A stretch of 64,000 bases of DNA from Motilibacter rhizosphaerae. Lineage in GTDB: Bacteria; Actinomycetota; Actinomycetes; Motilibacterales; Motilibacteraceae. Location: positions 620,001 to 684,000 of the forward strand of contig NZ_SGXD01000002.1 in NCBI RefSeq assembly GCF_004216915.1, written 5' to 3'. Positions 23,933 to 30,519 of the stretch are shown one piece after another. A program made the position numbers and the translations under genes. Every line of letters begins with the position of its first letter. The stretch's first letter is position 1. A model generated the notes under the pieces. The model saw nothing but the letters and a program-made list of their open reading frames with translations, was not told where the DNA came from and did not search any database.

Positions 23933-25090
23933 TCAGACGCCGGCGGGGACGCGCTCGTGGTCGGTGGGGGCGGTCGAGCCGCTCCAGTCGTCGTTGACGT
24001 TGTGGGCGCTGACGGGGGCGCGGCGCGACGCGACGAAGAAGCCCGCGGCGCAGGCCGCGAGGACGAGCGCCATGACGACGACGCCGGTCGTGCCCCCGAT
24101 GCCGTCGGCGGCCTTGACGGCGACGCCGCCGACGACCGCGGCGGCCGGGAGCGTCAGCACCCACGCGACGGCCATGCGCCCGGCCACCGACCAGCGCACC
24201 TCGGCGAGGCGGCGCCCGACGCCCGAGCCGAGCACGGAACCGGACACGACGTGGGTCGTGGAGAGCGGGTAGCCGAAGTGCGACGAGGCGAGGATGACCG
24301 ACGCCGACGCGCCCTCGGCGGCGAAGCCCTGCGGCGTCTCGATCTCGGTGATGCCCTTGCCGAGCGTCCGGATGACCCGCCAGCCCCCGAGGTACGTCCC
24401 GAGGCTGATCGCGAGCGCGCACAGCACGATCACCCAGGTCGGCGTCGCCGCGCCCTTGTCGATGGTGTGGTTCGCGACCAGGGCGAGCGTGATGATGCCC
24501 ATCGTCTTCTGCGCGTCGTTGGTGCCGTGCGCGAGCGAGACCAGCGAGGCCGAGCCGACCTGGGCGATGCGGAAGCCGTGCGTGCGCGTGCGGTCGTCGA
24601 TCCGCCTGGTGATGAGGTAGACCGCGAGGGTCCCGAGGAGCGCGACGAGGCCTGCCGCGAACGGCGCGAGCAGCGCGGGGATCACGACCGACTTGAGGAT
24701 CCCCTTGCCGAGCACGGCGTGGGACCCGGCCGCGACCCACGTCGCGCCGATGACGCCGCCGATGAGCGCGTGCGAGGAGCTCGACGGCAGCCCGAGGTAC
24801 CACGTCGCGAGGTTCCAGATGATCGCGCCCGCGAGGCCGGCGAAGACGATCGCGAGCGTCACCGACCCCTGGTCGACGATGTTGTTCGCGATGGTCGCCG
24901 AGACCTTGAGCGACAGGAAGGCCCCCACGAAGTTCAGCGCCCCCGACAGGGCGACGGCCACCTTGGGCCGCAGGGCGCCGGTGGCGATCGAGGTCGCCAT
25001 CGCGTTGGCGGTGTCGTGGAAGCCGTTGGTGAAGTCGAAGCCCACCGCGGTGATGACGACGGTGAGCAGCAGGAGGTTCTGGGCGGTCAT
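23933..25090 (-). CDS. Low-affinity inorganic phosphate transporter (PiT family)
   Basis: A 385-residue membrane protein with about ten helices and both inverted-repeat PiT signatures: GFDFTNGFHDTANAMATSIATG near the N-terminus and SLAHGTNDAQKTMGI in the second half. WYLGLPSSSSHALIGGVIG and HFGYPLSTTHVVSGSVLGSGVGRR are also typical. It imports phosphate as a metal-phosphate complex in symport with a cation. The ATG at 25090 is preceded by GGAGGCGC. A two-helix small protein follows in the same operon. No PhoU-like gene is adjacent. Confidence 0.95.
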   Translation of the reverse strand: MTAQNLLLLTVVITAVGFDFTNGFHDTANAMATSIATGALRPKVAVALSGALNFVGAFLSLKVSATIANNIVDQGSVTLAIVFAGLAGAIIWNLATWYLGLPSSSSHALIGGVIGATWVAAGSHAVLGKGILKSVVIPALLAPFAAGLVALLGTLAVYLITRRIDDRTRTHGFRIAQVGSASLVSLAHGTNDAQKTMGIITLALVANHTIDKGAATPTWVIVLCALAISLGTYLGGWRVIRTLGKGITEIETPQGFAAEGASASVILASSHFGYPLSTTHVVSGSVLGSGVGRRLAEVRWSVAGRMAVAWVLTLPAAAVVGGVAVKAADGIGGTTGVVVMALVLAACAAGFFVASRRAPVSAHNVNDDWSGSTAPTDHERVPAGV

Positions 25091-25303
25091 GGAGCGCCTC
25101 CGCGATCGGGGCCCGGTGGGTCACCCGCCGAGTTCCCCGGGGCTGCGGCGGGCAAGAGCCGCCGGCTGATCATTCACCGAAGGTTCACCTGCCGCGGCCG
25201 GGGGAGGACCGCCGGGGGCGGCACTGCGCGGTGCCGCCCGGTGGGGCACGATGCACATGCACGGCGCAGCGCAGGCGCGCCGGCCGACCTGGAAGGAGCC
25301 TCC

Positions 25304-25579
25304 ATGGCCCTCGACGACAGCGACATCACCTCCGGCGACGGCGGCGCGGACTCCGGCGCCCACGGCCCGGCCGACTCGGGCGCGAGCGGCGTCCCCGGCG
25401 AGCACGACGGCGGCGCTGACGGTGGCGCCGACGGTGGCGCTGACGGTGGCGCTGACGGCGGCGCCGACGGTGGCGCGCACGGCCCGGCGGACTCCGGCGC
25501 CGGCGGCGTCGCGGGCGAGCACGACGGTGGCGCTGACGGCGGCGCCGGCGACGGCGGCGCGGACTCCTCCGCCTCCTGA
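25304..25579 (+). CDS. Asp/Gly/Ala-rich repeat peptide (DGGA repeats), possible modified peptide precursor
   Basis: A 91-residue protein with GGAAGGAG 5 nt before its ATG. After MALDDSDITSG it is almost only Gly, Ala and Asp, with four His, a few Ser/Pro/Glu and no Cys, Lys, Arg or aromatic residue. A block GAHGPADSGA-GV-GEHDGGADGG occurs twice (about residues 18-42 and 57-81), separated by tandem DGGA units. About 17 residues are Asp. Only 23 nt separate it from a JmjC-type oxygenase gene on the same strand, so they look co-transcribed. I infer that it may be the enzyme's substrate (Asp or His hydroxylation) or an unstructured metal-binding protein; no known family was recognised. Confidence 0.7.
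   Translation: MALDDSDITSGDGGADSGAHGPADSGASGVPGEHDGGADGGADGGADGGADGGADGGAHGPADSGAGGVAGEHDGGADGGAGDGGADSSAS
25406..25480 (+). repeat. 12-bp tandem repeat encoding DGGA
   Basis: Six successive units of the form GACGGYGGCGCY (25406, 25418, 25430, 25442, 25454, 25466), the last one ending in a CAC codon. Third positions vary (ggc/ggt, gct/gcc) while the reading frame is kept. This argues that the amino acid repeat, not just DNA slippage, is maintained. Confidence 0.85.
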
Positions 25580-25602
25580 CCGCTCGGCCTGACCGCTCTC
25601 CG

Positions 25603-26889
25603 ATGACGCTCCTCGCTGCCGGGCAGCGCCGGCCCCGGACCTCCGGGCCGGCGCTCGCCCGGCTGCTCCCCCTGCCCGTCGAGGAGTTCGCCGAGCGCCA
25701 CTGGGGCCGGGAGGCGCTGCTCGCCCGCGCCGCTGCGCTTCCCGGCGGGCCGGGCGGCCTCTCCGACCTGCTCGACCTCGACGCCGTCGACGCCCTGGTC
25801 TCGACCTCGGGGCTGCGCACGCCGTTCCTCCGCGTCGCCAAGGACGGCAAGGTGGTCGAACCGGGGCGGTGGACCGGCAGCGGCGGCGCCGGCGCCGAGG
25901 TGGGCGACCAGGTCCGCGACGACGCCCTCCTCGGGCTGTTCGCCGACGGCTCGACGCTCGTCCTGCAGGGCCTGCACCGCACGCACCCCCCGCTCGTCCG
26001 CTTCGCCACGGACCTCGCCGCGGAGCTCGGGCACCCGGTCCAGGTCAACGCGTACGTCACTCCCCCGCAGTCGCGCGGCTTCGACCCGCACTACGACGTG
26101 CACGACGTCTTCGTCATCCAGGTCGCCGGCCGCAAGCGCTGGCAGGTGCGCCGCCCCGTGCTCGAGGCGCCGCTGCGCTCGCAGCCCTGGACCGACCGCA
26201 AGACGGCCGTCGCCGCCCGCGCCGCCGAGCCCCCGGAGCTCGAGGAGGTGCTCGAGCCGGGTGACGTGCTCTACCTCCCGCGCGGCTGGCTGCACTCCGC
26301 CGAGGCGCTGGGCGAGACCTCGGCCCACGTGACCGTCGGGATCCACAGCATCACGCGGTACGCCCTGGCGGAGGCCCTGCTCGCCGGGGCGGCGGGCGCC
26401 GAGGAGCTGCGCCGCTCGCTGCCGCTGGGCGTCGACGTCGCGGATCCCGAGCAGCTGCGCGAGGACCTGGCCAGCACGCTCGAGGCCCTCGCGGCCGAGC
26501 TGCGCGGTGCCGACGCGCAGGCGGTCGCGGACCGGATGCGCCGCCGCTTCTGGCCGCAGAGCCGCCCCGGACCGCTCTCCCCCGTGCGCCAGGCGGCGGC
26601 CGCCGCTGCGGTCGGTCCCGGCACCCGGGTGCGGCTGCGTCCCGCGCTGCGCGTGCGGCTCGCCGAGGGGACGCCGACGGACGACCAGGCCGCCCCCGTG
26701 CTGCTGCTGCTCCCGGAGCGCCAGCTCTCCCTGCCCGCGCAGACCCGTACGGCGCTCGAGCGGCTGCTGGCGGACGGCGGCGCAGTGGTGGGCGAGCTGC
26801 CGGTGGACGACCCCGGCGACGCCGAGGTGCTGGTGCGGCGGCTGCTCCGCGAGGGCGTGGTCGTGCCCGACGAGGGCCAGCAGCCCTGA
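25603..26889 (+). CDS. JmjC-type cupin (Cupin_4) 2-oxoglutarate-dependent oxygenase
   Basis: A 428-residue protein with the layout of bacterial ribosomal-oxygenase-like JmjC enzymes: N-terminal LPVEEFAERHWGREALLARA, then the double-stranded beta-helix. The iron ligands are seen as HYD in SRGFDPHYDVHDVFVIQVAGRKRW (about H163, D165) and a distal His in GDVLYLPRGWLHSAEAL (H231 or nearby). A C-terminal winged-helix-like dimer region follows. E. coli YcfD hydroxylates an Arg of L16, but family substrates vary. Here the gene lies 23 nt downstream of a DGGA-repeat acidic peptide gene, which makes that peptide a candidate substrate (inference). Confidence 0.88.
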   Translation: MTLLAAGQRRPRTSGPALARLLPLPVEEFAERHWGREALLARAAALPGGPGGLSDLLDLDAVDALVSTSGLRTPFLRVAKDGKVVEPGRWTGSGGAGAEVGDQVRDDALLGLFADGSTLVLQGLHRTHPPLVRFATDLAAELGHPVQVNAYVTPPQSRGFDPHYDVHDVFVIQVAGRKRWQVRRPVLEAPLRSQPWTDRKTAVAARAAEPPELEEVLEPGDVLYLPRGWLHSAEALGETSAHVTVGIHSITRYALAEALLAGAAGAEELRRSLPLGVDVADPEQLREDLASTLEALAAELRGADAQAVADRMRRRFWPQSRPGPLSPVRQAAAAAAVGPGTRVRLRPALRVRLAEGTPTDDQAAPVLLLLPERQLSLPAQTRTALERLLADGGAVVGELPVDDPGDAEVLVRRLLREGVVVPDEGQQP

Positions 26890-27082
26890 CCCCGCTCGGC
26901 CGGCGCCGGGATCATGGGGCCGGACGGGCCAACCGCGCGGGTTCCTGCCCGGGGCCGCGGCGCCCGCACTAGCCTCGACGGAGGAGGACGGCACCACCGC
27001 GGGGGACGGTGCCGCCGGCACGGAGGCGAGGGGGACTGGTGGGAGCGTTCACGTCAGGGACCGGGCGGCGCGGTGGTGCAGC

Positions 27083-27949
27083 GTGAAGGTCGTGCTCTTC
27101 TGCGGCGGCTACGGGATGCGGATGCGCGACGGGCTGACCGACCTGCCCAAGCCGATGCAGGTCATCGGGGACCGGCCGCTGCTGTGGCACGTGATGCGCA
27201 CCTACGCCCACTTCGGGCACACGGAGTTCATCCTCTGCCTCGGCTACGGCGCGCACCACGTCACCGACTACTTCCTGCACTACGACGAGACGCGCTCCAA
27301 CGACTTCGTCATGCGGCGCAGCGGGGCCGACGTGGAGATGCTCTCCAGCGACATCGGCGACTGGACGATCACCTTCGTCCACACCGGGCTGGAGACGCCG
27401 ATCGGCGAGCGGCTGCGCCAGGTGCGCCCCCACCTCGAGGGCGAGGAGGTCTTCGCCGCCAACTACGCCGACGTGCTGACCGACGCCCCCCTCGACGTCA
27501 TCGAGCAGCGCTTCCGCGAGTCCGGGGCCGTGGGCTCGCTGCTCGCCGTGCCGCCGCAGGCGGCCTTCCACATGGTCGAGATGGACGCCGATCAGCGCGT
27601 GGAGGCGATCCGCCCCGTGTCCTCGCTCGACGTGCGCGAGAACGGCGGCTACTTCTTCTTCCGCCAGGAGGTCTTCGACGTCCTCGACGAGGGCGAGGAC
27701 CTCGTCACCGATGCGCTGCCCCGCCTCGCGGACCGGCGCGAGCTGCTGGCGTACCCGTACGACGGGTTCTGGATGCCGGCGGACACCGTCAAGGAGCGCA
27801 GCCTGCTCGACGACATGGCGCGCCACGGCAACCGCCCGTGGGCCCGCTGGGCGCGCGAGCCCGCCCGCGCGGTGGAGGTCCCGGCTCGGGCGCCGCGGCC
27901 GGCCGCCGTCGGGCAGCGCCGCGCGGCGGACGACGAGATCGCGAGCTGA
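27083..27949 (+). CDS. Sugar-nucleotidyltransferase (glucose-1-phosphate cytidylyltransferase-like)
   Basis: A 288-residue GT-A-fold nucleotidyltransferase starting with GTG 27083. The nucleotide-binding loop VVLFCGGYGMRMRDGLTDLPKPMQVIGDRPLLWHVM is the RfbF-type GGxGxRxR...PKPM motif. AANYADVLTDAPLD supplies the metal Asp, and GGYFFFRQEVFDVL and FWMPADTVKERSLLDDM complete the fold. It would join NTP and a sugar-1-phosphate to give an activated sugar. The 3' end is a 35-residue Arg/Ala-rich tail. A PIG-L deacetylase gene follows 5 nt later, so both probably work on an activated or lipid-linked sugar. The exact nucleotide is not certain. Confidence 0.88.
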   Translation: MKVVLFCGGYGMRMRDGLTDLPKPMQVIGDRPLLWHVMRTYAHFGHTEFILCLGYGAHHVTDYFLHYDETRSNDFVMRRSGADVEMLSSDIGDWTITFVHTGLETPIGERLRQVRPHLEGEEVFAANYADVLTDAPLDVIEQRFRESGAVGSLLAVPPQAAFHMVEMDADQRVEAIRPVSSLDVRENGGYFFFRQEVFDVLDEGEDLVTDALPRLADRRELLAYPYDGFWMPADTVKERSLLDDMARHGNRPWARWAREPARAVEVPARAPRPAAVGQRRAADDEIAS

Positions 27950-27954
27950 CGCTC

Positions 27955-28650
27955 GTGCTCGAGCTCGTCCCCTCGCTCGACCGCCCCCTCCGCCTCGTCC
28001 TCGTCGGCGCGCACTGCGACGACGTCGAGATCGGCGCCGGCGGGCTCCTCCTCGACCTCGCGGCGCGCGCCGCGCTCGGCTCGGCCGACGCCCTCGTGCT
28101 CGCCTCCACCCCGAAGCGCGAGCGCGAGGCCCGGTCGAGCCTCGCGGCGTTCTGCGCGCCGGTGGTCCCCACCGCCCGCTTCGGCGGTCTGCCCGACGGG
28201 CGGCTGCCGGGGCACTGGGACGCCGTGAAGGACCTGCTGCAGGAGACCGCGGCCGCGACCCGGCCCGACGTCGTGCTCGCGCCCTCCCCGGCCGACGCGC
28301 ACCAGGACCACCGGTTGCTCGGCGAGCTCGTGCGCACGGCGTTCCGCGACGCCGTGGTCCTGCACTACGAGATCCCCAAGTGGGACGGCGACCTCGGCGC
28401 GACCCGCCCGCAGGTCTACTGGCCGCTCTCCCCCGAGCTGGTCGAGCGCAAGTGGGCGCTGCTCGACGAGCACTACCCCTCGCAGCGCCCCCACGACTGG
28501 TGGCGGGCCGACACGTTCTCCGGCCTGGCCCGGCTGCGCGGCATGGAGTGCCGGGCGGCGTACGCCGAGGCCTTCGCCGCGCCGAAGATCGTGCTCGGCG
28601 TGGCGGCGCTGGAGCCAGGGGTCGGGCCGGGGGCTGCTCCTCCCGGGTGA
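27955..28650 (+). CDS. PIG-L (LmbE-like) family deacetylase
   Basis: A 231-residue zinc hydrolase starting with GTG 27955. The family motif appears as LVGAHCDDVEIGAGGLLLDLA (normally AHPDD; Pro is Cys here), with the second metal ligand region APSPADAHQDHRLLGELV. PIG-L enzymes remove acetyl groups from N-acetyl-sugars; the group includes mycothiol and mycothiol-conjugate amidases. It follows the nucleotidyltransferase by 5 nt. Without other mycothiol genes nearby, a role in glycan assembly is more likely than thiol metabolism. Confidence 0.9.
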   Translation: MLELVPSLDRPLRLVLVGAHCDDVEIGAGGLLLDLAARAALGSADALVLASTPKREREARSSLAAFCAPVVPTARFGGLPDGRLPGHWDAVKDLLQETAAATRPDVVLAPSPADAHQDHRLLGELVRTAFRDAVVLHYEIPKWDGDLGATRPQVYWPLSPELVERKWALLDEHYPSQRPHDWWRADTFSGLARLRGMECRAAYAEAFAAPKIVLGVAALEPGVGPGAAPPG

Positions 28651-28745
28651 ACCGCCTGCCCCGGAGGTGGGAAGCGCGTCCCCCGGGGGGATGCCAACCC
28701 GAGCGGCGCATCCAGGCACCGCCCGACCGGCCCGAGGACATTGCC

Positions 28746-28922
28746 ATGGGAGCGACGACGATGGGCGCGCGGGACACCTCCGCGCAGCTGTGCATGCGAC
28801 TGCTGCAGGCGGGGATCCCCCTGTCCCTGCTGTGCGACCTCACCGACGACGGCGGGCCGAGCTCGCGCGACATCCTCGAGCACGAGGGCCAGCCCGAGCT
28901 CGCCTGGTGGTCCGCGGGCTGA
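28746..28922 (+). CDS. Small hypothetical protein (58 aa)
   Basis: A short protein from ATG 28746: a Met/Thr-rich start, then TSAQLCMRLLQAGIPLSLLCDLTDDGGPSSRDILEHEGQPELAWWSAG. The amphipathic helix followed by a Leu-rich LSLLCDL turn and an acidic end resembles small conserved actinobacterial proteins of the form '...GIPLSLLxDLxDPxGP...'. I know no function. It lies about 95 nt after the deacetylase on the same strand and ahead of tRNA-Lys. A second in-frame ATG at 28761 is possible. Coding status is likely but not certain. Confidence 0.6.
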   Translation: MGATTMGARDTSAQLCMRLLQAGIPLSLLCDLTDDGGPSSRDILEHEGQPELAWWSAG

Positions 28923-28960
28923 CGGTCCGTCCACCTGCTGCCTGGAGCGGCGCGACCAGG

Positions 28961-28999
28961 CGGGCAGCAGCACCGGGCAGCAGCACCGGGCAGCACAGG
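28961..28999. repeat. Three tandem 13-bp repeats (CGGGCAGCAGCAC)
   Basis: Units at 28961-28973 and 28974-28986 are identical; the third, 28987-28999, is diverged after CGGGCAGCAC. They lie between the small gene and the tRNA-Lys promoter. They look like replication slippage; no function is suggested. Confidence 0.7.
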
Positions 29000-29032
29000 G
29001 CGGGCCTGGCACGGACCGGGCCGAGGTCCTGC

Positions 29033-29038
29033 TATTCT
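29033..29038 (+). promoter_or_regulatory. -10 box of tRNA-Lys
   Basis: TATTCT is an AT-rich hexamer 9 nt before the first base of tRNA-Lys, in very GC-rich surroundings. The -35 box is not clear. Confidence 0.5.
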
Positions 29039-29047
29039 CTTCCTCGC

Positions 29048-29120
29048 GCGCCGCTAGCTCAACTGGCAGAGCAGCGGACTCTTAATCCGCGGGTTCGGGG
29101 TTCGAGTCCCTGGCGGCGCA
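29048..29120 (+). tRNA. tRNA-Lys (anticodon CTT)
   Basis: A full cloverleaf of 73 nt: acceptor GCGCCGC (29048-29054) pairs with GCGGCGC (29113-29119), D arm GCTC/GAGC, anticodon stem GCGGA/TCCGC with loop CTCTTAA giving anticodon CTT, T arm CGGGG-TTCGAGT-CCCTG, and discriminator A at 29120. CCA is not encoded. It reads AAG, the major Lys codon in this genome type. Confidence 0.97.
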
Positions 29121-29128
29121 CCCGTGAG

Positions 29129-29158
29129 AAGGGCGCTCCTCGATCGAGGGGCGCCCTT
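29129..29158. terminator. Long hairpin after tRNA-Lys
   Basis: AAGGGCGC at 29129-29136 pairs with GCGCCCTT at 29151-29158, and the interior CCTCGA/TCGAGG continues the stem with one T-G pair, leaving almost no loop. It lies 8 nt after tRNA-Lys and 11 nt beyond the stop of the convergent GroES-like gene, so it can serve both directions. There is no T-tract, as is usual in actinomycetes. Confidence 0.75.
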
Positions 29159-29169
29159 CGTCGTGCGCG

Positions 29170-29505
29170 TCAGAGGTACAGCCCGGTCGCGCCCTCGCTG
29201 ACGCGCGCGGCGGCCAGCGCGGAGACGTCGCGCTCGCGCAGCAGGACGTACGTCGCGCCGTGCAGCTCGACCTCGGCCTTGTCCTCGGGGTCGAACAGCA
29301 CGCTGTCGCCGGTCTCGATGCTCCGCACGCTGGGCCCGACGGCCACGACCTCGGCCCAGGCGAGCCGCTTGCCCACCGCGGCCGTCGCCGGGATGAGGAT
29401 GCCGCCGGTGCTGCGGCGCTCCCCCTCGCCGCTGCCCGTGCGGCAGAGGACCCGGTCGTGCAGCAGCCGGACGGGCAGGCCGCCGGAGCCCTCCACCGCT
29501 GCCAC
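29170..29505 (-). CDS. GroES-like co-chaperonin-family protein
   Basis: A 111-residue protein with the chaperonin-10 fold pattern. VRLLHDRVLCRTGSGEGERRSTGGILIPATA is the mobile-loop region with GGI/LIP. AEVVAVGPSVRSIETGDSVLFDPEDKAEVELHGATYVLLRERDVSALA follows. It lacks a neighbouring groEL and is a divergent, probably secondary GroES. It overlaps the last base of the DUF3618 gene, so they are co-transcribed. Whether it binds GroEL cannot be told; the mobile-loop hydrophobic triad (ILI) is retained. Confidence 0.85.
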   Translation of the reverse strand: MAAVEGSGGLPVRLLHDRVLCRTGSGEGERRSTGGILIPATAAVGKRLAWAEVVAVGPSVRSIETGDSVLFDPEDKAEVELHGATYVLLRERDVSALAAARVSEGATGLYL

Positions 29506-29777
29506 TACTTGCGGCGCACCGCGCGCAGGACGACGAGGCCCACGGCGGACGCCGCCGCGGCGGCGGCGGCCCCGACGCGCTCGATGCGCAGCGCGCCGTG
29601 CTCGTCGACCACCTGGGCGCGCGCCTTCTCCTTGAGCTCCGCGACGACGTTGGCCGGCTTGACCCGGTCGCTGATCTCGTCGATGGTGCCGGCGAGGCGG
29701 GCGCGCGTGGCCTCGATGTCGCGCTCGATGTCGCCGGGGGTCCGGTGGGTGGTGCCGGCGGCCGAGTGCTGGCTCAC
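29505..29777 (-). CDS. DUF3618 family membrane-associated protein
   Basis: A 90-residue protein starting at GTG 29777 with AGGAGG 9 nt upstream. The helical core TPGDIERDIEATRARLAGTIDEISDRVKPANVVAELKEKARAQV is the DUF3618 hallmark. A C-terminal hydrophobic helix, AAAAAASAVGLVVLRAVRR, anchors it in the membrane. Family members often occur with stress or envelope proteins; the molecular role is unknown. It is the first gene of the operon with the GroES-like gene and divergent from the peroxiredoxin, so shared stress control is possible. Confidence 0.9.
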   Translation of the reverse strand: MSQHSAAGTTHRTPGDIERDIEATRARLAGTIDEISDRVKPANVVAELKEKARAQVVDEHGALRIERVGAAAAAAASAVGLVVLRAVRRK

Positions 29778-29895
29778 GGTCGATCCTCCTGTGGTGGCCC
29801 GGGCTGGGCGCCTGCTGGTCTGTCCCGGGGATACCCGATCATGCCGGGTCCACGCCCGGGTGCCCAGCAGGGGGCGCCCGCCTATCCTGCTGGCC

Positions 29896-30375
29896 ATGAC
29901 CGACGCCGCTCCTGTGCGCCTCGCCCCCGGGGACCCCGCGCCCGCGTTCACCCTGCCCGACGCCGACGGCGGCGAGCTGTCCCTGGCCGACCTGCGCGGC
30001 CGCCGCGCGGTCGTCTACTTCTACCCGGCGGCCGGCACGCCCGGCTGCACGAAGCAGGCCTGCGACTTCCGCGACTCCCTCGAGCCGCTGCGCGCCGCCG
30101 GGTACGCCGTGGTCGGCATCTCCCCCGACCCGCCGGCGAAGCTGGCCGCCTTCCGCGACGCCCAGGGGCTGACCTTCCCGCTGCTGTCCGACCCGTCGAA
30201 GGACGTGCTGCGGGCCTGGGGGGCGTACGGCACGAAGTCGCTCTACGGCAAGCAGGTCGAGGGCGTCATCCGCTCGACCTTCGTGCTGGACGAGGAGGGC
30301 CGGGTCGAGCGTGCCCAGTACGCCGTCAAGGCGACGGGGCACGTGGCGAAGCTGCGGCGGGAGCTCGGCGTCTAG
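29896..30375 (+). CDS. bcp: Thioredoxin-dependent peroxiredoxin (BCP/PrxQ)
   Basis: A 159-residue atypical 2-Cys peroxiredoxin. The active site FYPAAGTPGCTKQACDFRD holds the peroxidatic Cys (about residue 51, TPGC) and the resolving Cys five residues later, as in bacterioferritin-comigratory proteins. VVGISPDPPAKLAAFRDAQGLTFPLLSDP and RSTFVLDEEGRVERA complete the fold. It reduces H2O2 and organic peroxides with thioredoxin. It is a single gene between the divergent DUF3618 operon and tRNA-Leu. Confidence 0.95.
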   Translation: MTDAAPVRLAPGDPAPAFTLPDADGGELSLADLRGRRAVVYFYPAAGTPGCTKQACDFRDSLEPLRAAGYAVVGISPDPPAKLAAFRDAQGLTFPLLSDPSKDVLRAWGAYGTKSLYGKQVEGVIRSTFVLDEEGRVERAQYAVKATGHVAKLRRELGV

Positions 30376-30393
30376 TCCCCGCCGCGCCGGTCG

Positions 30394-30477
30394 TGCGGGA
30401 GAGGGGGCTCGAACCCCTAAGCCCTCGCGGGCACGGGATCCTAAGTCCCGCGCGTCTGCCAGTTCCGCCACTCCCGC
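30394..30477 (-). tRNA. tRNA-Leu (anticodon TAG)
   Basis: Read on the minus strand: acceptor GCGGGAG (30477-30471), D arm region GTGGCGGAACTGGCAGACGC, anticodon stem CGGGA/TCCCG with loop CTTAGGA (anticodon TAG), a long class II variable arm, T loop TTCGAGC and 3' CTCCCGC plus A. The long variable arm confirms Leu. A TAGGCT -10-like box lies 11 nt upstream (30494-30489). CCA is not encoded. Confidence 0.96.
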
Positions 30478-30519
30478 GGCGCGCGCCCAGCCTAGCCAGC
30501 GGAGCTCGTCCGGCCCCGC

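Noticed and set aside
25304-25579. Sequencing-slippage artefact instead of a gene
   Set aside because: The repeats stay in frame with varied third positions, a strong ribosome site precedes the ATG, and the same strand has an oxygenase gene 23 nt downstream.
29048-30477. tRNA-associated integration site with an island
   Set aside because: Genes around both tRNAs are ordinary (GroES-like, DUF3618, peroxiredoxin). No integrase and no repeated tRNA 3' end were found.
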